Assembly (NCBI GenBank): GCA_947504185.1
Contig: CANNGJ010000026.1
Location: 1 to 40,250 of the forward strand
Length of the DNA stretch: 40,250 nt
Direction: 5' to 3'
Source of the DNA: an uncultured Tenacibaculum sp.
Lineage (GTDB): Bacteria > Bacteroidota > Bacteroidia > Flavobacteriales > Flavobacteriaceae
Below, piece by piece: positions 16,983 through 25,446 of this stretch. The stretch's first letter is position 1. Every line of letters begins with the position of its first letter. The notes beneath the pieces are model-generated. The model was not told the origin of the DNA. It ran no database searches and saw nothing but the letters and a program-made list of their open reading frames with translations. Both the position numbers and the translations under genes were made by a program.

Positions 16983-17867
16983 ATGTTTTCAAGCAAGAGG
17001 ATAACAAGAGCCTTTAATCAAGCAAAAAAGCTTCCTTTAAATAAAGAGTCAAAATACATCCTGTTTTCAGATTGTCACAGAGGTGACAATAGTTTTGCTG
17101 ATGATTTTTCTCATAACCGAAAAATATTTCATCATGCCTTATCTCAATACTTGCAAAACGATTTTACTTATATAGAATTGGGAGATGGTGACGAACTTTG
17201 GGAAAACAAGTTCGTAAACATTTTTAATGCAAATAAAGATGTGTATTTGTTGTTAAAGGAGTTTCACGAAAAGAACCGTTTACATTTTATTTGGGGAAAT
17301 CATGATATGGATTATCGAAACCCAAAGAAAATTGAAAAAAACCTACATTACTATTACGATACTGCTGATGGTAAAGAGAAAGAACTAATGATAGGGGTTT
17401 CTTTTTCTGAAGCTATTCGATTAGAACAAGAGGACTGTAAATCAATTTTTTTATTACATGGTCATCAAGCTGATTGGTTTAATTATACCTTTTGGCGTTT
17501 CAGTAAATTTCTTGTTAAAATTTTATGGCGTCCACTACAACTAATCGGTATTAGCGACCCTACGAGTCCTGCTCAAAATTTCAAAGAATTAATTAAGGTT
17601 GAAAGCCGTTTAGAAAAATGGATTAAAAGCAATAACAACCAAATGATTGTTACTGGGCATACACATCGCCCTCGTTTTCCTTCACCTAATGAGTTACCAC
17701 ATTTTAACGATGGTAGTTGCGTGCATCCAAGGTGTATTACAGGGCTTGAAATTGAAAACAATCAAATAACACTTATCAAATGGCATGTAGTAACCAACGA
17801 AAACGGAACCATGCAAATTGTAAGAGAAATACTTGAAGGTCCAGAAGGAATATCTCAATACATTTAA
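16983..17867 (+). CDS. Calcineurin-like metallophosphoesterase (LpxH-like)
   Basis: The 294-residue soluble protein carries the full binuclear-metal phosphoesterase set: D30 and H32 in FSDCHRGD, GDGDELW at 67-73, N107/H108 in WGNHDMD (GNHD 105-108), His in LLHGH at 157-161, and GHTH at 225-228. The order and spacing resemble the UDP-2,3-diacylglucosamine hydrolase (LpxH) branch, but the LHGHQADWFN region and the long C-terminal part also occur in Bacteroidota phosphoesterases of unknown substrate. No signal peptide is seen, so it acts in the cytoplasm. Its position between the nuclease/receptor operon and the phosphate porin and transporter suggests a role in phosphorus metabolism, but it may be an unrelated lipid A enzyme. 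Confidence 0.85.
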   Translation: MFSSKRITRAFNQAKKLPLNKESKYILFSDCHRGDNSFADDFSHNRKIFHHALSQYLQNDFTYIELGDGDELWENKFVNIFNANKDVYLLLKEFHEKNRLHFIWGNHDMDYRNPKKIEKNLHYYYDTADGKEKELMIGVSFSEAIRLEQEDCKSIFLLHGHQADWFNYTFWRFSKFLVKILWRPLQLIGISDPTSPAQNFKELIKVESRLEKWIKSNNNQMIVTGHTHRPRFPSPNELPHFNDGSCVHPRCITGLEIENNQITLIKWHVVTNENGTMQIVREILEGPEGISQYI

Positions 17868-17953
17868 AATTAACTTAACATTGGTAACTTTAAGTTAAAC
17901 TCATTATAACAATAGCATAAACCTCACTTAATAATTAGTTAAAAACTGTCTAT

Positions 17954-17961
17954 TACTTTTG
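17954..17961 (+). promoter_or_regulatory. Candidate promoter -7 element of a possible small RNA
   Basis: TACTTTTG matches TAnnTTTG exactly and lies about 70 bp before an intrinsic terminator that precedes the porin gene. Confidence 0.4.
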
Positions 17962-17966
17962 ATATA

Positions 17967-18057
17967 TCTTAAATTAAGATCTATAAGTCATTAGATATAT
18001 TAGTTTTTGTCGACTTTATATTTGGCTAACTGCCTTTGGCCGAGGCAGTTTTTTATT
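17967..18057 (+). ncRNA. Candidate small RNA or leader upstream of the phosphate porin
   Basis: A promoter-like element (17954-17961) and an intrinsic terminator (18028-18057) bracket about 90 nt with no open frame of note. An inner pairing of ATATATCT (17962-17969) with AGATATAT (17993-18000) could form a first hairpin. The downstream porin gene has its own TTATTTG-like element near 18105, so this unit could be independent. Alternatives are an attenuating leader of the porin gene or a long 3' end of the phosphoesterase mRNA. Confidence 0.35.
18028..18057 (+). terminator. Intrinsic terminator upstream of the porin gene
   Basis: AACTGCCT (18028-18035) pairs with AGGCAGTT (18043-18050), loop TTGGCCG, followed by TTTTATTT. 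It is 160 bp after the phosphoesterase stop. Confidence 0.8.
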
Positions 18058-18130
18058 TAATACACGATTAACAATAAATTAACATTAGTATTAGTTATTT
18101 GCAGCGACAAAAACTAATAAACAACAACTA

Positions 18131-19333
18131 ATGAAATTTAAAACAGCACTTACTCTTGTAAGTATGTTTGTGCTATCGTATGCACACTCACAAACCGAAA
18201 ATGCCCCTAAATTTGGAAAAGGATTATTTAATTTAGTAGGTAAAGACAGTACTTGGACAATGAAAATTGGCGCAAGAATGCAATTTTTAACAACTGCTCA
18301 ATGGGATTCTGATTCTGACGGCTTGTCAAATCCTTCTTCATCTTTTTTAGTTAGAAGAGCACGTTTAAAATTTGACGGATTTGCTTTTTCTCCTAAATTG
18401 AAATATAAATTAGAGTTAGGCTTAAGTAACAGAGATATTGGCGGTGCTTCAGAATTTACTAACAACGCTCCTAGATACATTTTAGATGCTGTTTTAAAAT
18501 GGAACTTCCACGAGAACTTTGAATTATGGGTTGGTCAAACAAAATTACCAGGAAACAGAGAACGTGTTGTTTCTTCTGGTAATCTTCAAATGGTAGATCG
18601 TTCTTTATTGAACAAACGATTTAATATTGATCGTGACATGGGATTACAATTAAGACATCACTTTAATTTATCAGACAAGTTTATCGTTCGTGAAGCTTTA
18701 TCTATCGCTCAAGGAGAAGGGAGAAATGTAACTACTGGTAACTTAGGAGGTCATCAGTACACTGCTCGTTTAGAGTTCTTACCTTTTGGTAACTTTAAAA
18801 GCAAAGGAGATTATAAAGGAAGTGATTTAAAGAGAGAAGAAACTCCAAAACTTTCTATTGCTACTAGCTATGATTTTAACAACAACGCTGTTAAAAACAG
18901 AAGTAATCAAGGATCATACATGAAAAATGATGTTGGTTTTTATAAAACTAATATTTCTACTGTATTTGTTGATGCAATGTTTAAGTATAAAGGTTTTTCA
19001 TTTATGGGAGAATATGCACATAGAGATGCTAAAGATCCTATTGCAAAAAACTCTGACGGAACACCAACTGGAGACATCGTACAAGTAGGTAATGGTCTTA
19101 ATTTACAAACGGGTTATTTATTCTCAAAAAGATGGGAAGTATCTGGTAGATATACAAACATAGCTCTTGACAAAAATATTACTGGTAAAGGATCAGAAAA
19201 TCAGTATACTTTAGGGCTATCTAAATACATTGCTGGTCATAAACTAAAAGTACAAACAGACGTAAGTTATTTAGATTTAGCATCTAGTACAAACGAACTA
19301 ATGTACCGTTTACAAGTTGACATTCACTTTTAA
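18131..19333 (+). CDS. Porin O/P family outer-membrane channel (phosphate/polyphosphate type)
   Basis: The 400-residue protein has a signal peptide (MKFKTALTLVSMFVLSYAHS) and a beta-barrel body of the OprO/OprP family: TMKIGARMQF, SFLVRRARLKFDGFAFSPKL, DAVLKWNFHENFELWVGQTK, VSSGNLQMVDRSLLNKRFN. The C-terminus ends in alternating hydrophobic residues and a terminal Phe (YRLQVDIHF), as for outer-membrane barrels. OprP of Pseudomonas is a phosphate-selective channel; specificity here is inferred from the family and from the PiT transporter gene 74 bp downstream. The two genes probably form a phosphate uptake pair through outer and inner membrane. Confidence 0.9.
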   Translation: MKFKTALTLVSMFVLSYAHSQTENAPKFGKGLFNLVGKDSTWTMKIGARMQFLTTAQWDSDSDGLSNPSSSFLVRRARLKFDGFAFSPKLKYKLELGLSNRDIGGASEFTNNAPRYILDAVLKWNFHENFELWVGQTKLPGNRERVVSSGNLQMVDRSLLNKRFNIDRDMGLQLRHHFNLSDKFIVREALSIAQGEGRNVTTGNLGGHQYTARLEFLPFGNFKSKGDYKGSDLKREETPKLSIATSYDFNNNAVKNRSNQGSYMKNDVGFYKTNISTVFVDAMFKYKGFSFMGEYAHRDAKDPIAKNSDGTPTGDIVQVGNGLNLQTGYLFSKRWEVSGRYTNIALDKNITGKGSENQYTLGLSKYIAGHKLKVQTDVSYLDLASSTNELMYRLQVDIHF

Positions 19334-19376
19334 AAAAAATAACGTAAACCTAACATGAACACTGAAATAGTGTTTG

Positions 19377-19384
19377 TAGATTTG
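19377..19384 (+). promoter_or_regulatory. Candidate promoter -7 element of the PiT gene
   Basis: TAGATTTG matches TAnnTTTG exactly, 24 bp before the ATG at 19408, within the short gap after the porin gene. The transporter may therefore also be expressed on its own. Confidence 0.45.
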
Positions 19385-19407
19385 CAAAAAAAAATAAAAA
19401 CTAAAAA

Positions 19408-21657
19408 ATGGGAGATCCATATATTTTAATGCTTGTTGCTTTAGCTGTTTTAGCTATTGTCGATTTAGTTGTAGGTGTTAGTAACGATGCTGTTAACTTT
19501 TTAAATTCAGCTATCGGTTCTAAAGCCATCAAGGTTAGAAACATCATGATTATTGCTAGTATTGGTGTTTTTATGGGAGCAATTACTTCTAGTGGTATGA
19601 TGGAAGTAGCACGTAAGGGTATTTTTAACCCTAACATGTTTATGTTTCAAGACATCATGTTCATATTTATGGCGGTTATGATTACTGATATTTTATTGTT
19701 AGATATCTTTAATTCATTAGGTATGCCTACCTCAACAACGGTATCTATTGTATTTGAATTATTAGGGGCTGCAGTATGTGTGTCTTTAATTAAGATTTCT
19801 GCTAACGATTCTCAATCTATTGGAGATATCTGGAACTACATTAACCATAAAAAAGCAATTCAAATTATAAACGGAATACTACTTTCTGTTGTTGTTGCTT
19901 TTTCTGTAGGTGCGCTTGTTCAGTTCATTTCAAGATTAATTTATTCATTTAATTTTGAAAAAAGAGCAAACTATATCAACGCTTTATTTGGTGGTTTTGC
20001 GATTACAGCAATCACATATTTCATCATTATAAAAGGAATGAAAGGAACTCCTTTTTATAAAGATATTAAGCATTTAATTGAAGGAAATACCTTAGCAATT
20101 ATTGCAGGAAGTTTTGTTGTTTGGAGTTTAATCTCTCAAGCTTTAATTAGCTTCTTTAAAATAAATATTTTAAAATTAATTATTGGAGTAGGTACATTCT
20201 CTTTAGCAATGGCCTTTTCTGGTAACGACTTGGTAAACTTTGTAGGTGTACCAATCGCAGCTTGGAACTCTTATGAAGCATGGTCTGCTTCTGGAGTAGA
20301 TGCTAATGCTTTCTCAATGGGAATTTTAGCTAAAAAAGTACCATCTAACGTTTGGTTATTATTAATTGCTGGTGCAATTATGGTAGTTACTTTATGGACT
20401 TCTAGTAAAGCTCAGAATGTAATTAAAACTGGTATCGATTTATCTCGTCAAGGGGAAGGGCACGAAAAGTTTCAACCTAACCCTTTATCTAGAGTTGTAG
20501 TAAGAGCTGCTATGGGAATTAACGCTGGTATTAGCGCTATTTTTCCTGCAAAAACATTAGCTTTTGTAGATTCTAAATTTCAAAAACCTGTAATTGAGTT
20601 ACCAAAAGATAAGACTTATGAAATGCCTGCTTTCGATTTAGTAAGAGCAGCTGTTAACTTAATTGTAGCTGGTATCTTAATTTCTATTGCAACTTCAATG
20701 AAGTTACCTTTATCTACAACGTATGTAACGTTTATGGTAGCAATGGGTACATCTTTAGCAGATAGAGCTTGGGGACGTGAAAGTGCAGTATATAGAGTTG
20801 CTGGTGTAATTAATGTTGTTGGTGGTTGGTTCTTAACTGCTATTACTGCTTTTGTAGCTGCTGCTATTGTAGCTTACTTAATTAGCTTTAACATGGTAAT
20901 GATTCCTGTTTTATTATTAGTGGTAGCACTTTTAATTGGTAGAAATACACTAATTCACAGAAAAAAATCTAAAGAGGTAAAAAAACAAGTTCATTTTGAA
21001 AGAGCTGAATTAATTACTATTAATGGAGTAATTGAAGAAAGTGCTGATCATATTGCTGAAGTTGCAACACGCGTAAACAAACTATACACTAGTGTTGTAA
21101 ATGATTTAGCTAAACACGATTTAAACAAGTTACGTAAAACTGATAAGCACGTAGGTAAGTTAAATGATGAAATTGATGGTTTAAAAGATGGTGTATTCTA
21201 CTTTATTAAATCATTAGATGATACATCTGTACAAGCAAGTAGATTCTACATTTTAGTTTTAGGTTACTTACAAGATGTTGCACAATCTATTAGTTATATT
21301 TCTAGAGCAAGTTTTAAACATGTTAACAACAATCATAAAGCCCTTAAGAAAGGACAATTAAAAGATTTAAAACATATTGATAACACTTTATCTACATTAT
21401 TAGAAGATATTAGTAAAGCATTTGAAAATAGAAGCTTTGATAATTTAGAGAATATCATTAATGAAAAGAAAGAGTTATTAAAAGATGTTTCTGCTTCTAT
21501 CGAAAAGCAAGTTGCTCGTATTAGAACAGATGAAACAAGTCCAAAAAATACTACATTATACTTTAGTATTTTAATTGAAACACAAGATTTAGTTTCTGGT
21601 CTTATGAGTTTATTAGAAACGTATGAAGAATTCCATATTAGTACTAAAAACATTTAA
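19408..21657 (+). CDS. PiT-family inorganic phosphate transporter fused to a PhoU-like domain
   Basis: The 749-residue inner-membrane protein has two inverted PiT repeats. The signature motifs are VGVSNDAVNFLNSAIGSKA at about 22-40 and FSGNDLVNFVGVPIAAWNS near 270-288, the GANDxxN-type sequences that bind phosphate and cation. Many hydrophobic helices follow, up to about residue 510. From about 525 to 745 the chain is soluble and helical (VHFERAELITINGVIEESADHI to TYEEFHIST), with the pattern of a PhoU/DUF47 bundle, fused at the C-terminus. PhoU-type domains control phosphate transport and signalling, so this one may gate the channel. Such fusions are common in Bacteroidota. It follows the porin O/P gene and ends at a strong terminator. 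Confidence 0.93.
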   Translation: MGDPYILMLVALAVLAIVDLVVGVSNDAVNFLNSAIGSKAIKVRNIMIIASIGVFMGAITSSGMMEVARKGIFNPNMFMFQDIMFIFMAVMITDILLLDIFNSLGMPTSTTVSIVFELLGAAVCVSLIKISANDSQSIGDIWNYINHKKAIQIINGILLSVVVAFSVGALVQFISRLIYSFNFEKRANYINALFGGFAITAITYFIIIKGMKGTPFYKDIKHLIEGNTLAIIAGSFVVWSLISQALISFFKINILKLIIGVGTFSLAMAFSGNDLVNFVGVPIAAWNSYEAWSASGVDANAFSMGILAKKVPSNVWLLLIAGAIMVVTLWTSSKAQNVIKTGIDLSRQGEGHEKFQPNPLSRVVVRAAMGINAGISAIFPAKTLAFVDSKFQKPVIELPKDKTYEMPAFDLVRAAVNLIVAGILISIATSMKLPLSTTYVTFMVAMGTSLADRAWGRESAVYRVAGVINVVGGWFLTAITAFVAAAIVAYLISFNMVMIPVLLLVVALLIGRNTLIHRKKSKEVKKQVHFERAELITINGVIEESADHIAEVATRVNKLYTSVVNDLAKHDLNKLRKTDKHVGKLNDEIDGLKDGVFYFIKSLDDTSVQASRFYILVLGYLQDVAQSISYISRASFKHVNNNHKALKKGQLKDLKHIDNTLSTLLEDISKAFENRSFDNLENIINEKKELLKDVSASIEKQVARIRTDETSPKNTTLYFSILIETQDLVSGLMSLLETYEEFHISTKNI

Positions 21658-21674
21658 GATTAGTATATAAAAAC

Positions 21675-21707
21675 AAAAAACCGAGCTTTTAAAGCTCGGT
21701 TTTTTTA
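21675..21707. terminator. Bidirectional terminator between PiT and tesB
   Basis: CCGAGCT (21681-21687) pairs with AGCTCGG (21693-21699), extended by A and T runs on both sides. It lies between convergent genes and should work on both strands. Confidence 0.88.
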
Positions 21708-21728
21708 TACTCTATTTTATTTCCTTTC

Positions 21729-22595
21729 TTATTTCTTCATTGGTCTCATTAAACCCTCTTGAGCTACCGAAGCAACTAATTTCCCATCTCTTGTGTAAAT
21801 GTTTCCACAAGCAAAACCACGTGCTCCAAATGAGTTCGGACTCTCTACTGAAAACAGCATCCAGTCATTAAAATCAAAATCGCGATAAAACCACATAGAA
21901 TGATCTAAACTTGCCATTTGTGTATTCCCAAAATTAGCAACACTTGCATTCGGATTTAAACAAGCTGTTAAAATATTGTAATCAGATATATAGGTTAAAA
22001 TTTGTTGTTTAATCGCTAACTCTAGATTTGAAGAATCTCCTTTTAACTTAAACCAAACATCAACAACTGGAGGTAAATCTTTAGCATCTAGCGGATTTAC
22101 AATTTGAACAGGTTTAAAATCAATAGGGCGTTCTATACTTAAAAAAGCTTTCATTTTCTTAGGTAAAAAATCACCAAACTGATCTAACATATCTGTCCAA
22201 CTAAACAATTCTTCTGGTTGTTTTATATCTTTTTTTATTGGCATTTGATGCTCATGTCCTTCTTCTTTCTTATGAAAAGAGCAAGCCAATATAAAAATAG
22301 TTTTATCGTTTTGATGCGCCGTTACTCTTCGAGTAGAAAAACTACCTCCATCACGAATAGTTTGAACATTATATGTAATCGGGATTTCAAGGTTTCCAGC
22401 CTCTAAAAAATAAGAGTGTAACGAATGTAGTATTCTTTCTTTTGGAACCGTTCTATACGCTGCATTTAAAGATTGTGCCAATACTTGACCTCCAAAAACA
22501 TTCGGACTACCAATATCTTTACTAACTCCGTTATAATTATTATCTCCTATATCATCAAGGGTAAGTATTTTTAATAACTCTTGTGTGTTTTTCAT
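21729..22595 (-). CDS. tesB: Acyl-CoA thioesterase II
   Basis: The 288-residue double-hotdog enzyme hydrolyses acyl-CoA to free fatty acid and CoA. The first hotdog has VFGGQVLAQSLNAAYRTV (33-50) and GGSFSTRRVTAHQ (83-95); the second has ASLDHSMWFYR, with the catalytic Asp231, and ASVAQEGLMR, with Gln279. The third family position (Thr in E. coli TesB, in SVEST) is Pro253 here (SVESPN), a substitution seen in other TesB proteins. No signal peptide, so cytoplasmic. It begins 6 bp after the GNAT-like gene and is probably in the same transcript. Confidence 0.92.
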   Translation of the reverse strand: MKNTQELLKILTLDDIGDNNYNGVSKDIGSPNVFGGQVLAQSLNAAYRTVPKERILHSLHSYFLEAGNLEIPITYNVQTIRDGGSFSTRRVTAHQNDKTIFILACSFHKKEEGHEHQMPIKKDIKQPEELFSWTDMLDQFGDFLPKKMKAFLSIERPIDFKPVQIVNPLDAKDLPPVVDVWFKLKGDSSNLELAIKQQILTYISDYNILTACLNPNASVANFGNTQMASLDHSMWFYRDFDFNDWMLFSVESPNSFGARGFACGNIYTRDGKLVASVAQEGLMRPMKK

Positions 22596-22601
22596 TTTTA
22601 A

Positions 22602-23792
22602 CTAAGCTTTTTTAGTTTTGAAAGGAAGTTTCTGTTTAAATTCAGAAGGTTGAATTCTTTTTAAAAACAATTTTAAAATACCATTTGGTATCGATTTTTT
22701 ATGGCGTAAATAGATTGTTAAATCCTGAGGAATAGCTCCAACCGAGCTTTTTATTTCGCTTGCAGTTCTACCAAAATTAATTGCTTTTACTTTTTTACTA
22801 ATTCCTAAAGAAATATAATCATATAGCATTCTTTGGTACACAGCATAATCTCTGTTGTACTTATAATCTATACCTACAAAATGAGCATCTAATGAATTCT
22901 GATTAATAATTCCTGACAAGAAACCTACAACCTCATCTTCTAACCAGTAAACTTTTAAAATATAATCTTCTCCTAAGTTTTCTTTTAACGATTTATAGGT
23001 TTGTAAATCAAAGTCTCCTAAATTAAAACTTGCTTTGTTAGACACTGTCTTATAAAGCTTCGTCATTTTAGGCAACAATTCGTCTAAGTTCTCTACTTTA
23101 ATTTCTTCGATTCTTAAATGAGAACTCAGTTTTAAAGTTCTTCTCGCTTTTACTCTAAACTTTGTTTTAAATGCAGCTAAATAATCATCAAAAGTATTCC
23201 AATCCTCATCTAAATGAAGCATCATGTTAGGTTCTACTTTAAACGAATTGTATCCTTCTTCGTAAAGTTCATCAGTAATATAAAGCGACTCTTTTTCAAA
23301 ATCTTTTAACATGAAGGCGTCAGCAGAATTTTGAGCATTGATATTAGAAAACTCTACAACAGCTTTTGCTATTTGTCGAATTACTTCTTTTTTATCTTGA
23401 CCATCTTTAATAAAAACTCCGTGCTCTCCGCTTACAAAAGTGTTACCACAAGTAAGTACTTTAAATGGTTTTTCAGGAGAGATTATTCGTAGTTTTCTAC
23501 CCATACACTTCACCCATTCTACAATAGATTGCATGTCATTTTGAACACTATCTAAAAAGAAATTTACAATTTGGACTGTAGCTAAAGCTATTGCCTTATT
23601 AGCTTCATCAAACAACACAACATAAGCAAATTGTATATCTGAATTATGCTTTTCGAGCGATTTTAAATATTTTGGATGAAAGTATAAGTTATTAATACAA
23701 TCTAACTGAGTCCATACCGTATTAGGTATTTCTTGTATCGAAGAATAGTATTGAGTATTAAGTGTATGGTTATTACAAGATAAAAAATTCAC
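22602..23792 (-). CDS. GNAT/FemAB-like acyltransferase
   Basis: The 396-residue protein has a double-GNAT layout of the BioF2-like/FemAB-like group (COG3146-type). The C-terminal half carries the more recognisable part: FDDYLAAFKTKFRVKARRTL, then VYWLEDEVVGFLSGIINQN, DAHFVGIDYKYNRDYAVYQRMLYDYIS and a conserved INFGRTASEIKSSVGAIP. This family transfers acyl or aminoacyl groups; substrate is unknown. There are no membrane segments. It is followed directly by tesB, which could suggest acyl-CoA or acyl-lipid metabolism, but this is weak evidence. Confidence 0.78.
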   Translation of the reverse strand: MNFLSCNNHTLNTQYYSSIQEIPNTVWTQLDCINNLYFHPKYLKSLEKHNSDIQFAYVVLFDEANKAIALATVQIVNFFLDSVQNDMQSIVEWVKCMGRKLRIISPEKPFKVLTCGNTFVSGEHGVFIKDGQDKKEVIRQIAKAVVEFSNINAQNSADAFMLKDFEKESLYITDELYEEGYNSFKVEPNMMLHLDEDWNTFDDYLAAFKTKFRVKARRTLKLSSHLRIEEIKVENLDELLPKMTKLYKTVSNKASFNLGDFDLQTYKSLKENLGEDYILKVYWLEDEVVGFLSGIINQNSLDAHFVGIDYKYNRDYAVYQRMLYDYISLGISKKVKAINFGRTASEIKSSVGAIPQDLTIYLRHKKSIPNGILKLFLKRIQPSEFKQKLPFKTKKA

Positions 23793-23855
23793 AGATCCCC
23801 TTCTAATTTGAGTGTAAAGTACTAAAAGTTTATGAGATTAAAATAATACTTATTT

Positions 23856-24740
23856 TTAAAGCACTCCTTTATTCCAAACAGGAACTTTAAAGACTTTACT
23901 TATTTTTACTGTATCACTAAGGATATACTGTTTATCTCCATGATTTAATAAGTTAAAGCGTACTGCTTCTTTAGTTATTAAATTTAATTCATAACAAAAA
24001 TATCCTCCAGATGATTTTCCTTCTATAAATTTCTCAAGTAATTGAAGAGCATAAACCTGTTGAAAAGGAATTATTTCGCCTCCAACTATTATTTTTCTCT
24101 TTCGCATATGTAGATGGACTTTAGCACTAGTTGTTATTAATAAAAAAATACCTACTAGTAAAAAAACACCTCCAGAGGTAAAAAATAATTTTCCTCCCTC
24201 CATAAAAGTCATTGTCTTTTTAGAAAGTTCAAAAAACTCAATAAAAGACCATATTATATAGTTTGCTCCTATTAAGAAAAAACTCCAAGCTACAAACTTC
24301 ATATACGAGCTCGAACTAATTTTATAACCCGTGTTTGTTTTCTTTAAATACTCACTTAAAAAGTTACTTCCAGATCCTTCGGTGGCTTCCCATGAGATTT
24401 GTTGACCAATTACATCTTGCGAAAAATCCCCAAAAGTAAATGAGACCTCTTTGTTTTTAGGTGAAGTCTTTTTTATTTTTACCCAATAACTAGAACCAAA
24501 CATCCCTGTAAACATAAAGATCAGGACAAGTAACATTCCACCCGTTTTATAATATAAATATCGTTGCTTTTCAAAACCTAGTTTTTTAACAGATACTGTA
24601 ATTTCTAAACGTTTTATCTCATTTAATTTTTTTCTTGTTGGCTGCTTAAGTTGTTTTAATGAGTCTAACTTTTTTACCTGCTGATTAAGTCCAATTTCTT
24701 GTTGATTAAATACCTCGTATTTAGTTTGCAATTCTGGCAT
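23856..24740 (-). CDS. Membrane protein with N-terminal coiled coil, unknown function
   Basis: I place the start at ATG 24740-24738 (MPELQTKYEVF, 294 residues); an upstream ATG at 24785 would add a Phe-rich stretch encoded by a poly-A/T run and is less likely. Residues 10-60 are Lys/Gln/Leu-rich and look like a coiled coil. Three hydrophobic segments follow: about 67-85 (MLLVLIFMFTGMFG), 149-168 (FVAWSFFLIGANYIIWSF) and 188-205 (GGVFLLVGIFLLITT). After the last one comes a basic turn (HMRKRKIIVGG) and a mixed C-terminal domain of about 85 residues. I do not recognise the family. It is likely an inner-membrane protein. Confidence 0.7.
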   Translation of the reverse strand: MPELQTKYEVFNQQEIGLNQQVKKLDSLKQLKQPTRKKLNEIKRLEITVSVKKLGFEKQRYLYYKTGGMLLVLIFMFTGMFGSSYWVKIKKTSPKNKEVSFTFGDFSQDVIGQQISWEATEGSGSNFLSEYLKKTNTGYKISSSSYMKFVAWSFFLIGANYIIWSFIEFFELSKKTMTFMEGGKLFFTSGGVFLLVGIFLLITTSAKVHLHMRKRKIIVGGEIIPFQQVYALQLLEKFIEGKSSGGYFCYELNLITKEAVRFNLLNHGDKQYILSDTVKISKVFKVPVWNKGVL

Positions 24741-24826
24741 TATTACAAAAAAAAAATTCCTATTGGAATTAATAAAAACAACCAAGAGCTGTTGAAAGTA
24801 AGTCTATTCATAGTACGTATTAGAAA

Positions 24827-24857
24827 TAAAAAAACCATTACAATTCTGTAATGGTTT
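24827..24857 (-). terminator. Intrinsic terminator of the 24877-25350 lipoprotein gene
   Basis: AAACCATTACA (24832-24842) pairs with TGTAATGGTTT (24847-24857), loop ATTC. On the minus strand the hairpin is followed by seven U. Confidence 0.88.
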
Positions 24858-24876
24858 CTTCTAATTTGAAATTTAT

Positions 24877-25350
24877 TTATTTACAAAAAGGAACTACAAA
24901 AGTACCTTCAATTATATTTTCTCCACTGTTAGAAGAGGCTTTAATTTTTCCTTTTATCTCACTATCAGAAATAGATTCTACAACGACAGTACTTTGTAAA
25001 ACATTTAAAGGTGTTTCTCCTTTTTTACCAAATACTACATTGGCTTGGGTTGTTAACCCAACTTTGTTTTCTACATAAGTAGAAACATACAATGTATAAT
25101 CGAAAACATCAGAACTACAATCTGCTACAATATTCGTAATATAAATATTTAACTCACCATCAGAAGATTGACCACCAGACGTTTGAGTTCCGACTAAAAA
25201 AGCCTGTCCTCCTTTAGCTGCAAAAGATTCACCAAATACTTTTCCTTCTAAAATAGTGTTTGCCACTCCTAAATCATCAGAGTTATCAGATGAACATGCT
25301 GAAAAAGCAAATACCATTACTAAAACAATAATTTTAACTAATTTTTTCAT
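24877..25350 (-). CDS. Small putative lipoprotein
   Basis: The 157-residue protein has a lipoprotein signal with Cys19 in AFSACSSDNSDD. The mature part is a small beta-rich domain (ILEGKVFGESFAAKGGQAFLV, LNIYITNIVADCSSDVFDYTLYVST, GEKGETPLNV-like GKKGETPLNV, ISDSEIKGKIKASS) that resembles many single-gene flavobacterial lipoproteins of unknown role. Two further cysteines (in VADCSSDV and the C-terminal VVPFCK) may form a disulphide. It is monocistronic: terminators flank it on both sides. Confidence 0.75.
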   Translation of the reverse strand: MKKLVKIIVLVMVFAFSACSSDNSDDLGVANTILEGKVFGESFAAKGGQAFLVGTQTSGGQSSDGELNIYITNIVADCSSDVFDYTLYVSTYVENKVGLTTQANVVFGKKGETPLNVLQSTVVVESISDSEIKGKIKASSNSGENIIEGTFVVPFCK

Positions 25351-25384
25351 TTTTTATATTTTTTTGAAGTTGTGAAAATAGTTA

Positions 25385-25422
25385 AAAAGCAAAAAACCAC
25401 AAACAAAATTGTTTGTGGTTTT
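25385..25422 (-). terminator. Intrinsic terminator of leuS
   Basis: CCACAAACAA (25397-25406 region) pairs with TTGTTTGTGG (25409-25418), extended by A/T pairs. On the minus strand a run of six U (from 25396) follows. Confidence 0.88.
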
Positions 25423-25446
25423 ATTATCATTTTTATCTTCTGAAAA

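Noticed and set aside
21333..21653. Minus-strand frame opposite the PhoU-like domain
   Set aside because: Antisense to a helical domain with clear structure; codon pattern shadows the real gene.
24741..24785. Start of the membrane protein at ATG 24785
   Set aside because: The extra residues come from a poly-A/T run and give a Phe-rich stretch; ATG 24740 is more natural.
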